Assembly (NCBI GenBank): GCA_934633695.1
Contig: CAKTYT010000010.1
Span: forward strand, 1 to 59,569
Length of the DNA stretch: 59,569 nt
Source of the DNA: an uncultured Clostridia bacterium
GTDB taxonomy: Bacteria; Bacillota; Clostridia; Christensenellales; CAG-138
Direction of reading: 5' to 3'
In this document: in pieces, positions 49,741 through 57,961 of the stretch
Numbering within the stretch: the first letter of the stretch is position 1
Layout: each line of letters starts with the position of its first letter
The notes under the pieces: generated by a model
Seen by the model: only the letters and a program-made list of their open reading frames with translations
Told to the model about the DNA's origin: nothing
The model's database searches: none
Made by a program: the position numbers and the translations under genes

Positions 49741-49776
49741 AAAGGCTTCGCATTTTCCGTTTGCGAAGCCTTTTTT
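49741..49776. terminator. Terminator of rho
   Basis: AAAGGCTTCGC and GCGAAGCCTTT pair as an 11-bp stem, followed by TTT. Being nearly symmetrical with A and T runs on both sides, it could also end the convergent lipoprotein gene. Confidence 0.95.
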
Positions 49777-49813
49777 GATTTGGTCTACAGTTGTTATGCG
49801 TAACATTCGACCG

Positions 49814-50239
49814 TTATTTTGAGTGTTTTTCTATAAAAGTCTTAAATTCGGCAATGTTGAAAGTCTGATCTACAACCTTGCCCTCGGCAAAATACAAGAG
49901 TGAACAGATTGCATTGTCCTCATTCGAGCCAACATAACTGTAATAAATCATGTCTTTTCCTATAAGGTAACCGTTAAGGTTCATTCTCTCGATGCTGTAA
50001 CAAGCCTTGTCGACCGGAATGGAAATCTCACTTGCGGAAGACTTGCCATCGATATAAGAGAGGAACTCTTCAACTGTCAACGACTGGTAATTATCGGGAT
50101 TGGAAATTACATCTTCCTGCCATTTACTGGGAGCATTATTTTCCGAACTTCCGGATGGTTTGGGCTCATTCTTCTTACAGCCGCAGAATGCGAGAAGAGC
50201 AAAAGTCAGAGCAAGAATAACAGCAAATGTTTTTTTCAT
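49814..50239 (-). CDS. Small putative lipoprotein
   Basis: 141 residues from the ATG at 50239 (AAAGGAGG upstream). Signal peptide ending FCGCKKN, probably a lipobox with Cys at 20, followed by a Ser/Asn/Pro linker and a domain of about 100 residues (WQEDVISNPDNYQSLTVEEFLSYIDG...) that I do not recognise. Alone between convergent rho and the DUF4364 gene. Confidence 0.75.
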   Translation of the reverse strand: MKKTFAVILALTFALLAFCGCKKNEPKPSGSSENNAPSKWQEDVISNPDNYQSLTVEEFLSYIDGKSSASEISIPVDKACYSIERMNLNGYLIGKDMIYYSYVGSNEDNAICSLLYFAEGKVVDQTFNIAEFKTFIEKHSK

Positions 50240-50319
50240 TTTTTCCTCCTTTGTGCATGCCTGTAATTCATGCATACCTCTTCGTGATTATACACCAAAA
50301 AGGCTTGCATGAAAAGTGT

Positions 50320-50847
50320 TTATTTTTTTGTCAGCTTACGAAGCACATCAATGTAAATTTCATCATTAATGTTCTCCCAGTTCCGTTGGGCATTGTTCGC
50401 TGCAAAAACACTCGGAAAAACCATCTTCATCTCGAAAATCGGCTCTCCGCCTTCAACTATGGCAAAAACCGCCTCGACACTGCCATTTGACAGTGGCGTA
50501 AGTTCACTTCGTGTCGTGTTTGCCATACGAAAATCGCTTATATGTTGCTCAACATACTCATCTAATGTCTCCCGCAGCGACTTAGGCAGGGTCTTATCAA
50601 AAAAGTTTACGACCTCCTCACCCCTCTTCGTCAACACTTCCATCTGCATTGTCAGTGTCGGAACAGAGGCAATATACCCGTTCTCTTCAAGATCAAGCAA
50701 ACATGCAGAGGCATCAAAATAATTTTCAATGCCATTATCTGCAAGTATCGTCACAAGCTGCTCCTGCGATAGCGGCATACCGCACTTTCTCAGCACATAC
50801 AGAACCATCAACTTGTTTTTATCTTCACCGTTCGCAAAAAAAGCCAT
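50320..50847 (-). CDS. DUF4364-family protein
   Basis: 175 residues from ATG 50847, with GGAGGG 7 bases upstream; the frame opens at a TTG 15 bases earlier. DKNKLMVLYVLRKCGMPLSQEQL followed by FDASACLLDLEENGYI is a winged-helix pattern seen in DUF4364 proteins, common in Clostridia and probably DNA-binding. Function unknown. Confidence 0.82.
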   Translation of the reverse strand: MAFFANGEDKNKLMVLYVLRKCGMPLSQEQLVTILADNGIENYFDASACLLDLEENGYIASVPTLTMQMEVLTKRGEEVVNFFDKTLPKSLRETLDEYVEQHISDFRMANTTRSELTPLSNGSVEAVFAIVEGGEPIFEMKMVFPSVFAANNAQRNWENINDEIYIDVLRKLTKK

Positions 50848-50930
50848 TGGCGTACCCTCCAATACACATCGGTCGATGCATTATAACATGAATTCCACAG
50901 AAAATGAATCCGCTTTTACATCGTACATTT

Positions 50931-51824
50931 TTAATTTTTGTCATGCTCGACCTGTTCTTTTTTGCAGCGGAAATACGCACTCTCCAGCACTTCGTTCTTC
51001 GCCGTGCGGTCAATTATCGCCTTGATGAGCACATCCAGCTCTGTCCCCTCGGAATAATCCGCCATGGCAAAATAACGTATTCTATTGTCCCTCATCATCT
51101 TATAAACCTTTTGCTTGTCCCTGTTCTCGGCATTGTAAACACCAATTGAATGACCCCCGTAGGAGTTGACGAGCTTCATACATGGAACATCCGTATCACT
51201 ATCCCCGATATAAACCATATTGCGGAATGGAATCCTTATTTCGTCCGGAGCAAAATAATCGTTTACGCCCGGATCGTTTATGTCGGGGACACCCTTCTCA
51301 ATTCTAAACAGGAACTGTGTTTTATTCGTATAATTGACAACCTGTGCGGGCCACTCTGCAACGCCGTCTGCGTCATATAGAAAGGAGCTTGCGTAAATTC
51401 TTTTGAAAACACCGCGTCTGGCAACGGATGTACCTTCTATCATCTCTTTAAGACCTGATGATATGATATAATGCTCTACGATAACTCCGTGTTGCTCGCC
51501 ATATGCGGCAATTCTGCTGAACCATTTCTCAACTCCAGGAAAAAGTCTGACATTTGAGCCGTACTCTTCAAGTTTGCTGCGTGTAAAGAGAACTTTCCCT
51601 GCCGCCTTCTTCTTCATGAGCAGCATGTAAGAAAGATTTTGATCCATATTGTTCTTTCTCGCAATGGCATTGCTTTCTCGCCAGAATTCGTCAACATCGT
51701 AGCCAACTGACTGAATGTAGCCCTGTGCCTGCATGTCATCCGGGGATAAGGTCTTGTCAAAATCGTAACAAATCGCAAGCACTGGCTTATCCTCTTTGTG
51801 CCACCGTTCATATCTCTCTTCCAT
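50931..51824 (-). CDS. HAD-superfamily phosphatase
   Basis: 297 residues. Motif I YDFDKTLSPDD with the nucleophile Asp, motif II IISSG, motif IV YIGDSDTDVPCM. The helical cap between motifs I and II (about 25-95) and the overall pattern resemble phosphoserine-phosphatase-like HAD enzymes. Substrate unknown. ATG at 51824, or the GTG just before it; AAAGGAG serves either. Confidence 0.88.
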   Translation of the reverse strand: MEERYERWHKEDKPVLAICYDFDKTLSPDDMQAQGYIQSVGYDVDEFWRESNAIARKNNMDQNLSYMLLMKKKAAGKVLFTRSKLEEYGSNVRLFPGVEKWFSRIAAYGEQHGVIVEHYIISSGLKEMIEGTSVARRGVFKRIYASSFLYDADGVAEWPAQVVNYTNKTQFLFRIEKGVPDINDPGVNDYFAPDEIRIPFRNMVYIGDSDTDVPCMKLVNSYGGHSIGVYNAENRDKQKVYKMMRDNRIRYFAMADYSEGTELDVLIKAIIDRTAKNEVLESAYFRCKKEQVEHDKN

Positions 51825-51990
51825 CACGGTCTTCTCCTTTCAGAATAATAGTTTTACGCTCTCATAAATGCATTCTTTAAACATTTTCTCGTTCGTTTTT
51901 CCTTATTATACAATAGATTTGATTGCAATGCAAGGAAGAATACCAACACAGCTTTCCTCCTGTGTTTTATTTGTAAGATTTTTTTGAAAC

Positions 51991-52026
51991 AAAAAACCTC
52001 TTTCGAAGAAACTCCAAAAGAGGTTT
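51991..52026 (-). terminator. Terminator of the Met tRNA operon
   Basis: Minus-strand AAACCTCTTTTGG...CGAAAGAGGTTTTTT: a stem CCTCTTT/AAAGAGG followed by a T-run. It begins right at the mature 3' end of tRNA-Met. Confidence 0.88.
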
Positions 52027-52103
52027 TGGTAGCGGCAATCTGATTCGAACAGATGACACTCCGGGTATGAACCGAATGCTCTAGCCAGCTGAGCTATGCC
52101 GCC
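52027..52103 (-). tRNA. Elongator tRNA-Met (anticodon CAT)
   Basis: Minus-strand cloverleaf with acceptor GGCGGCA/TGCCGCT, D arm AGCTCAGCTGGCTAGAGC, anticodon loop TTCATAC (CAT), T arm ATCTG-TTCGAAT-CAGAT and encoded CCA. It closely follows known elongator methionine tRNAs; the paired first base (G1-U72) rules out the initiator. Confidence 0.93.
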
Positions 52104-52116
52104 ATATTAACTTAAA

Positions 52117-52192
52117 TGGTTGCGGGGGAGGGACTTGAACCCCCGACCTTCGGATTATGAGCCCGACGAGCTACCGACTGCTCCACCCCGCG
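52117..52192 (-). tRNA. Initiator tRNA-fMet (anticodon CAT)
   Basis: Minus strand. C1 and A72 are unpaired (CGCGGGG against CCCCGCA), the mark of bacterial initiators. Anticodon loop CTCATAA. The anticodon stem is TCGGG/TCCGA, so the third of the three usual G-C pairs is G-U. CCA encoded. First gene of the two-tRNA transcript. Confidence 0.93.
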
Positions 52193-52229
52193 ACACTGAG
52201 GAAACGCCATGCGTAACACGGCGTTGCTT

Positions 52230-52258
52230 ATGATAACATTATCCTGCCCAAATGTCAA
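52230..52258 (-). promoter_or_regulatory. Promoter of the Met tRNA operon
   Basis: Minus-strand TTGACA (52253-52258) and TATCAT (52230-52235) with a 17-base spacer. The leader has a 6-bp inverted repeat AACGCC/GGCGTT (52203-52225). Confidence 0.82.
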
Positions 52259-52288
52259 TACTTTTTTTGCATTAATCGAAAATATATT

Positions 52289-53149
52289 TCAACGTTTAAC
52301 TATCTCCGGCTGTGTGATCCTGATTGTGATATCCAAACCATTTTCACGCTCACTCTTCTCGACAACAACATCCGTGCCGCCCGAACGCAGATGATCGCAG
52401 GCAGTGTTGACCGTATTCATGAACAAACGATAGTCCTTAACCATGCGAACGATGACCGGCCTTGGCTTTGCCCCAGCCTTTTTATTGTCGTAAAGATTGT
52501 TGAGTCGTTTTTCAACGAGCAACTCAACCTCTTTAACGCTTAGGTTTCCTTCACCTGCTTTTTTAATAATCTCGAGCCTGTCCGCATCGAAATTCAGTTT
52601 AAGAACTGCACGAGCATGGCGTTCGCTAAGATTGTAGGAATTAATTGCTTCGCGAATTTCCGGTGAAAGTTTCAGCACTCGGAGTTTGTTTGCAATAAAA
52701 CTCTGGCTCTTTCCAAGACGCAGTGCAAGCTCCTCCTGTGTAAGGGACAATCCCTCAATCAGTGCCTTATAGCATTCTGCCTCTTCGAAGAAATTGAGAT
52801 CCTCACGCTGCAAGTTTTCGATAACGGCCATCAGAGCAGACTCTTCATCCTGCATATCGTTGTCGACAATACAGGGAACTTTTTCCATTCCGAGGCTTCT
52901 GACTGCACGAAGACGACGTTCGCCCGCGATCAATTCAAAAATTTCACCGTTTTTCCTGACGACGAGCGGCTGAATCAGACCGACCTGCTTGATTGATTGG
53001 GCAAGTTCCGCAATGCTTTCATCATCAAAGGTTTTTCTCGGCTGGTTAGGATTCGGGACGATTGAGCTGACATCAAGCTCTGTAAGCTGCCTTCCCGATT
53101 CGTTTTTTTTGTCTTTATTATCCTTATTGAGAAAATCAAATAGAGCCAT
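52289..53149 (-). CDS. ParB/Spo0J/Noc-family DNA-binding protein
   Basis: 286 residues from ATG 53149 (GGAGGAATT upstream). ParB N-terminal CTP-binding domain: VSSIVPNPNQPRKTFD, ELAQSIKQVGLIQPL and GERRLRAVRSLG, then ENLQREDLNFFEEAECY, then the HTH TQEELALRLGKSQSFIANKLRVL and C-terminal dimerisation region. No parA (soj) is next to it, and the N-terminal ALFDFLNK recalls Noc-like proteins, so it may be a nucleoid-occlusion protein and not the chromosome ParB. I saw no exact parS or Noc site in the window. Confidence 0.9.
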   Translation of the reverse strand: MALFDFLNKDNKDKKNESGRQLTELDVSSIVPNPNQPRKTFDDESIAELAQSIKQVGLIQPLVVRKNGEIFELIAGERRLRAVRSLGMEKVPCIVDNDMQDEESALMAVIENLQREDLNFFEEAECYKALIEGLSLTQEELALRLGKSQSFIANKLRVLKLSPEIREAINSYNLSERHARAVLKLNFDADRLEIIKKAGEGNLSVKEVELLVEKRLNNLYDNKKAGAKPRPVIVRMVKDYRLFMNTVNTACDHLRSGGTDVVVEKSERENGLDITIRITQPEIVKR

Positions 53150-53243
53150 AATTCCTCCGCTTCGGTGTAAAGCAAGTGCATGCCCACCGATTTCATTAGT
53201 AAAACACACGAACGAATAAATTTTTTGCTCCGTCCGCTATCCT

Positions 53244-53273
53244 ATTATACATTAAACTATGCGTTCGTGGCAA
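53244..53273 (-). promoter_or_regulatory. Promoter of the ParB/Noc gene
   Basis: Minus-strand TTGCCA (53268-53273) and TATAAT (53244-53249) with an 18-base spacer. Confidence 0.7.
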
Positions 53274-53375
53274 GTGCGGGAAATAAAATATTGTGTCGAA
53301 TCTGCCTGTTTCCCGTTGAAAAAAAAGTATTTGACGCAAAAACCTACATCTTTGCTCCAAATAAAAAAATACGTG

Positions 53376-53443
53376 CATATCGATATGTGCAATACCGTTA
53401 TGCGAAAACGGTATTTGCATTTCTTCGCTGAATGCTTTAGAAT
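53376..53443 (+). promoter_or_regulatory. Palindromes and promoter of the rex-hydrogenase operon
   Basis: A perfect 12-bp palindrome CATATCGATATG (53376-53387) and a 9-bp inverted repeat AATACCGTT-N7-AACGGTATT (53391-53415) lie directly against TTGCAT (53415-53420) and TAGAAT (53438-53443), spacer 17. The position suits a regulator of this operon. Neither palindrome matches the known Rex box (TTGTTAA type). The rest of 53274-53375 is featureless. Confidence 0.65.
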
Positions 53444-53488
53444 GTATCAGGAAAATGATTATGTTCAACTCGAAAGGAGGTTTTTTGC

Positions 53489-54112
53489 ATGGCAGACACA
53501 AACATTTCCCGTGCCACGCTCGGCAGAGCTCCCATGTATCTTAAGTATGTGCGTTCGCTTCCCGCTGAAACAGGCAATATTTCCGCAACAGCTATTGCCA
53601 AGGCCTTAGAACTCGGCGAGGTACAGGTCAGGAAGGATTTAAAAATGCTTTGCGGTGCCGGCAGACCGAAAACAGGCTATCCGATTTCAAAACTGATACA
53701 TTCTCTTGAAGCCTCTCTCGATTCGGCAAATGGCGAAACAGTTATTATCGGTGCGGGAAAACTCGGTCGAGCACTTCTTGATTACGCCGGATTCAAAGAA
53801 TACGGGCTTAACATACTCGCAGCATTCGATATTTCGCTTACGGAGCCCGAAACATCTCCCAAGGGAAAACCGATACTTCCCACCGCTGCAATGCCTTCCT
53901 ATTGTGCCTTGCACGGAGCAAAAATAGGCATTATTGCAGTGCCGTCACAGAGTGCCCAGCAGGCATGTGAAACTCTCTATTCAAGCGGAGTGAAAACGAT
54001 GCTCTGCCTTGCCCCATGCAAAATCAATCCGCCGACCGACGCGGTCGTTCAATATGAAAACATTGCCCAGTCGCTTGCCGTACTGAAACTAAGCGTTCAA
54101 TCTGCAAGCTGA
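53489..54112 (+). CDS. rex: Redox-sensing repressor Rex
   Basis: 207 residues. An N-terminal winged helix (RAPMYLKYVRSLP, TAIAKALELGEVQVRKDLKML) precedes a Rossmann domain with VIIGAGKLGRALLDY for NAD(H) binding and a C-terminal swapped helix. Rex senses the NADH/NAD ratio and represses fermentation and hydrogenase genes when NAD is high. It leads the hydrogenase operon, with an AAAGGAGG site. Confidence 0.93.
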   Translation: MADTNISRATLGRAPMYLKYVRSLPAETGNISATAIAKALELGEVQVRKDLKMLCGAGRPKTGYPISKLIHSLEASLDSANGETVIIGAGKLGRALLDYAGFKEYGLNILAAFDISLTEPETSPKGKPILPTAAMPSYCALHGAKIGIIAVPSQSAQQACETLYSSGVKTMLCLAPCKINPPTDAVVQYENIAQSLAVLKLSVQSAS

Positions 54113-54131
54113 AAACCGAGAGGAACGAATC

Positions 54132-54755
54132 ATGCAATTTGACAGAATCATTGCTCTGCGGAATGACCGAACAATTTTTCGCAACGGAGACAAGTGCATC
54201 AAGGTATTCAATCCCGATTATCCAATGGCACTTGCCCTTAAAGAAGCACTGAATTGCACCCTTGCGGGCACTGCCGGCATACCTGTTCCGAAGGTGTTCG
54301 AAGTAACTCGTGTCGATAACAGTCCTGCAATTGTCTTTGAATACATTTCAGGGAAAACTTTCGAGCTGCTCTGTGCGGCGAATCCCGAATCTGCCCCCCG
54401 ACTTTTGAAGGTATTCATCGATGTGCAGTCAAAAATCCACCATGCAGACTGCCCCGGACTTTCCGATATTCTGCCTTCAGTACAGACTTTTTCGACCTCA
54501 TGCCTCTGTCACTGCGATTTCGACTTTTCAAACATAGTGCTTTCAGCTTCCGGTCAGCCCTATGTCCTTGATTGGGAAAATGCCGCCTGCGGTGACCCCG
54601 CACTTGACAAAGCAATTACGTATTCGCTTCTGCTTGAATCCGTTTCACCGGAAATCGCAGAAGACTATCTCGCCTCTGTTTGTCATAACAACGGAGAGGC
54701 GATAAAAAATTTGATTCCATTGGCAGCCGCTTTAAGGTCAAAGAAACGCTGCTGA
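54132..54755 (+). CDS. Kinase-fold phosphotransferase in the hydrogenase operon
   Basis: 207 residues, a small protein-kinase-like (APH/choline-kinase type) fold. It lacks a clear Gly-rich loop. IVFEYISGKTFE marks the hinge, CHCDFDFSNIVL is the catalytic loop (H-x-D-x4-N) and YVLDWENAACGDPALD carries the metal-binding Asp. The acceptor could be a small molecule or protein. Sitting between rex and a hydrogenase-sensor/phosphatase pair, it may be the kinase opposing the PP2C phosphatase two genes downstream. Confidence 0.78.
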   Translation: MQFDRIIALRNDRTIFRNGDKCIKVFNPDYPMALALKEALNCTLAGTAGIPVPKVFEVTRVDNSPAIVFEYISGKTFELLCAANPESAPRLLKVFIDVQSKIHHADCPGLSDILPSVQTFSTSCLCHCDFDFSNIVLSASGQPYVLDWENAACGDPALDKAITYSLLLESVSPEIAEDYLASVCHNNGEAIKNLIPLAAALRSKKRC

Positions 54756-54812
54756 CCTGCGTATGTCATTGAGTATAAATATTTACCCATAGTTTAAGGA
54801 GACTGACACAGT

Positions 54813-55052
54813 ATGAAAATCACCGTATGTATAGGCTCATCCTGCCACATCAAGGGCTCTCGCCAGGTCGTTGAACAGCTTCAGAAGCTCATTCGCGACA
54901 ATTGTCTTTCCAACAAGGTTGAACTTGCTGGAACATTCTGCATGGGAAAATGTCAACAAGGCGTCTGTGTAACAGTGGACGATGAATTCTGCTCCGTATC
55001 ACCTTCCTCCGTTGACAAATTCTTTACGGAAAAGGTACTCTCAAAAATTTAA
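54813..55052 (+). CDS. Thioredoxin-like [2Fe-2S] ferredoxin
   Basis: 79 residues. CIGSSC near the N-terminus and CMGKC at about 43-47 (C-x4-C then C-x3-C) are the cluster ligands of the NuoE/HydC-type thioredoxin-like ferredoxin fold. It would carry electrons for the hydrogenase proteins encoded next. Confidence 0.9.
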   Translation: MKITVCIGSSCHIKGSRQVVEQLQKLIRDNCLSNKVELAGTFCMGKCQQGVCVTVDDEFCSVSPSSVDKFFTEKVLSKI

Positions 55053-55098
55053 TTTTCATGCGGAATAGCCAAACCGCTCAAAGAAAGGAACTGCTGCA

Positions 55099-56772
55099 AT
55101 GAATTGCTTAGCTTTAAAGAAATCCAATTGCAAAAACTGCTATAAGTGCATACGTCACTGTCCTGTTAAGGCAATACGTTTTTCCGGCAATCAGGCTTAC
55201 ATTGTCGGCAACGAATGTATTCTATGCGGCCGCTGCTTCGTTGCATGTCCACAGGATGCAAAGGAAATAGTTAATGAAACGGAAAAGGCAAAAGTATTGA
55301 TTCAATCGAATCAGAAAGTTTTTGCAAGCCTTGCACCTTCCTTTATCGCCAATTATGAGGGTGTCGGCATTGAGGCAATGCGTGAGGCCCTAAAAAAACT
55401 CGGTTTTTTCGATGTTGAAGAAACTGCTGTCGGAGCAACCATCGTCAAGCGTGAATATGAACGCATTTTGAATGAAGAATCTCCGGATGTTCTGATTTCA
55501 TCCTGCTGTCACTCCGTAAACCTGCTCGTTCAGAAGTATTTTCCCCGTGCACTGCCTGCCCTTGCACCTGTGCTTTCCCCCATGCAGGCACATTGCGAGG
55601 ATATTAAACGCCGTTTTCCCGATGCAAAGACTGTCTTTATCGGTCCGTGCGTTGCAAAAAAAGACGAAGCCGAACATTATGACGATATTGTCGACGCCGT
55701 GCTGACTTTCGATGAGCTGACCGCATGGCTTAAGGAAAAGAAAATCGAGCTTGAACGAAGTGCTGCACACGATGACAACAGCAAGACACGTCTCTTCCCC
55801 ACAACGGGCGGCATTTTAAAATCCATGGCTCTGGACAACGAAAAATACACCTATATAGCGATTGACGGTGTCGAGAACTGTATTTCCACTCTCAAGGACA
55901 TTGAGCATGGCAACCTTCACAACTGTTTCATCGAAATGTCTTCCTGCGTCGGCAGCTGTATCGGCGGACCGATAATGGAAAAACATCATCGTTCCCTTGC
56001 AAGGGATTATGTCGCCGTCACGAAATTCGCAGGAGAGCATGACTTTGTCGTCCAACAACCTGATAGCGGGTCGCTGCAAAAGGGAATTTTTGCAATTGAC
56101 CGCCGTGCAGTCATGCCAACAGAAACCCAGATAAAAGAGATTCTGCTCCAGATGGGTAAGAAGCAGCCTTCCGACGAACTCGACTGCGGGTCCTGCGGTT
56201 ACAATACCTGCCGTGAAAAGGCCATCGCCATTTTCCAGGGCAAAGCGGAGGTATCTATGTGCCTTCCCTACCTCAAGGACAAGGCAACAAACTTTTCAGA
56301 CAGCGTCATAAACAATATTCCTCTCGGAATCATTGTTCTTAACGAAAAGCTTGAAGTGCAGCACCTCAACAATGCCGCTCTCAAGATAATGAACATGCGT
56401 CGTCCGGAAGATATTCTCGGCTGCAACGTAATCAGGATTCTCGAACCCGGCAATTTTGCACAGGTCCTTGAGACAGAACGCAGCATACGCAATAAACCGG
56501 TGTACCTTGCCGAGTACGGCAGACACGTCGAGGAAACGATTATTTATGACAAAGAATATCGTTCGCTTCTTTGCATAATGCGTGACATAACTGAGGCTGA
56601 GCAAATGCGTCGTCAAAAGGAAGAAGCGAGACAGCGTACGGCAGAGATTGCTGACAAAGTCGTTGATAAGCAGATGCGTATCGTTCAGGAAATTGCGATG
56701 CTGTTGGGTGAAACCGCCGCCGAAACGAAAATTGCACTCACCAAGCTGAAAGAGGTGAGTTCGAATGAATGA
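55099..56772 (+). CDS. Sensory FeFe-hydrogenase-like protein with PAS domain (HydS type)
   Basis: 557 residues. Two [4Fe-4S] ferredoxin motifs (CKNCYKCIRHC and CILCGRCFVAC) precede a hydrogenase H-domain in which the cluster ligands are kept in altered contexts: SSCCHSV (136-137), GPCVAKK (184), SSCVGSC (283, 287). Then comes another Cys motif (DCGSCGYNTC...MC, 363-388), a PAS domain (about 395-500) and a C-terminal coiled coil. This is the layout of the putative H2-sensing HydS group known from Ruminococcus. It lacks a kinase domain; its output is probably the phosphatase whose gene overlaps its 3' end by 8 bases. Confidence 0.9.
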   Translation: MNCLALKKSNCKNCYKCIRHCPVKAIRFSGNQAYIVGNECILCGRCFVACPQDAKEIVNETEKAKVLIQSNQKVFASLAPSFIANYEGVGIEAMREALKKLGFFDVEETAVGATIVKREYERILNEESPDVLISSCCHSVNLLVQKYFPRALPALAPVLSPMQAHCEDIKRRFPDAKTVFIGPCVAKKDEAEHYDDIVDAVLTFDELTAWLKEKKIELERSAAHDDNSKTRLFPTTGGILKSMALDNEKYTYIAIDGVENCISTLKDIEHGNLHNCFIEMSSCVGSCIGGPIMEKHHRSLARDYVAVTKFAGEHDFVVQQPDSGSLQKGIFAIDRRAVMPTETQIKEILLQMGKKQPSDELDCGSCGYNTCREKAIAIFQGKAEVSMCLPYLKDKATNFSDSVINNIPLGIIVLNEKLEVQHLNNAALKIMNMRRPEDILGCNVIRILEPGNFAQVLETERSIRNKPVYLAEYGRHVEETIIYDKEYRSLLCIMRDITEAEQMRRQKEEARQRTAEIADKVVDKQMRIVQEIAMLLGETAAETKIALTKLKEVSSNE

Positions 56773-57949
56773 CCTTTGCGTTGATGTCGGCTACAACAGC
56801 CTTAACAAGGTCGGTGAAGTTCTTTGCGGCGACTGCGTGAATACCATCACCTGCGATGATGGAACCTTTATCGCCGTGCTTGCAGACGGTCTTGGCAGCG
56901 GTGTCAAAGCATGCATATTGTCGACGCTTACCGCAAAAATAATTTCGACCATGGTCTCGGAGAATATTGATATTACCGAATGCGTCAAGACTATTGCCGC
57001 AACATTGCCGATATGCTCCGTTCGCGGACTTGCTTATTCGACCTTTACCATACTCAAGATTTACCCGACGCAGGAAGCAGAGATCATTCAATTTGATAAT
57101 CCAGATGTCATCTTCCTTCGTGACGGCAACAGCATTGAGCTGCCCTATGTAAGCTCCACCATTGACGGTAAGGAGATCTTCCACTCCAAGGTAAAGCTGC
57201 TTGAAAACGATACCTTCATTATGATGAGCGACGGTGTTGTTCATGCCGGTGTCCAGTCGGGAGGCATGTCCTATGCTTTCGGTTGGGAGAGGGAAAATAT
57301 CGTCAAATACATGGAAATTTTTTCTGATGTAGGTTTCTCTGCAAAAACACTATGCTCCATACTGCTTGACGAATGCTACGCAAAGTATTCCGGCACCATG
57401 GGAGACGACTCGACGGTATGCGTAGTCAAGCTCCGAAAACGCAATCAGGTCAACCTTTTGATAGGTCCTCCGGAAAACCCCGATGATTGTGACAGAATGA
57501 TGTCTCTATTTTTCTCCAAAGGCGGAAAGCACATCGTCTGCGGCGGAACGACTTCAAAGATTGCTGCAAAATTTTTGGGCAAACCGCTTAAAGTCAGCCT
57601 AATCCCCGATGATGACCCCGACATGCCCTCGAAGGGCGAAATCGAAGGCGTTGACCTTGTAACCGAAGGTGTCATAACTATGAACCGCGTACTTGAATAC
57701 GCCAAAGACCATTTGGGCGAGAACCTGCTTTACGGCGACTGGAGTTATAAACGCGGCGGTGCGGCCGAAATTGCCCGCATGTTATTCGATGAAGCAACGG
57801 ATATCAACTTTTACGTTGGGCGTGCTGTCAATCCCGCTCACCAAAATCCCGATCTTCCGATCAATTTCAACATAAAAATGAATCTTGTAAATGAGCTTGC
57901 CGAGTGTCTTAAAAAGATGGGCAAGCGAATCAAGGTCAGTTACTTTTAA
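56765..57949 (+). CDS. SpoIIE-like PP2C phosphatase with extra C-terminal domain
   Basis: 394 residues. PP2C motifs: GDCVNTITCDDGTFIAVLADGLGSG, MMSDGVVHAG and MGDDSTVCVVKL supply the metal-binding Asp residues (residues 1-225). A second domain of about 165 residues (NLLIGPPENPDDCDRMMSLF, HIVCGGTTSKIAAKFLG) follows; I do not recognise it in detail. Such phosphatases dephosphorylate Ser or Thr on regulators. Overlap with the HydS-like gene implies a functional unit. Confidence 0.9.
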   Translation: MNDLCVDVGYNSLNKVGEVLCGDCVNTITCDDGTFIAVLADGLGSGVKACILSTLTAKIISTMVSENIDITECVKTIAATLPICSVRGLAYSTFTILKIYPTQEAEIIQFDNPDVIFLRDGNSIELPYVSSTIDGKEIFHSKVKLLENDTFIMMSDGVVHAGVQSGGMSYAFGWERENIVKYMEIFSDVGFSAKTLCSILLDECYAKYSGTMGDDSTVCVVKLRKRNQVNLLIGPPENPDDCDRMMSLFFSKGGKHIVCGGTTSKIAAKFLGKPLKVSLIPDDDPDMPSKGEIEGVDLVTEGVITMNRVLEYAKDHLGENLLYGDWSYKRGGAAEIARMLFDEATDINFYVGRAVNPAHQNPDLPINFNIKMNLVNELAECLKKMGKRIKVSYF

Positions 57950-57961
57950 CAGGAGGCTTTT

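Noticed and set aside
53290..53330. parS- or Noc-like site near the ParB/Noc gene
   Set aside because: TGTTTCCCGTTGAAAA has the left half of a site but is not palindromic. A similar half-match near 7474 (TGTTTCACGGG) also fails. Both are too degenerate to call.
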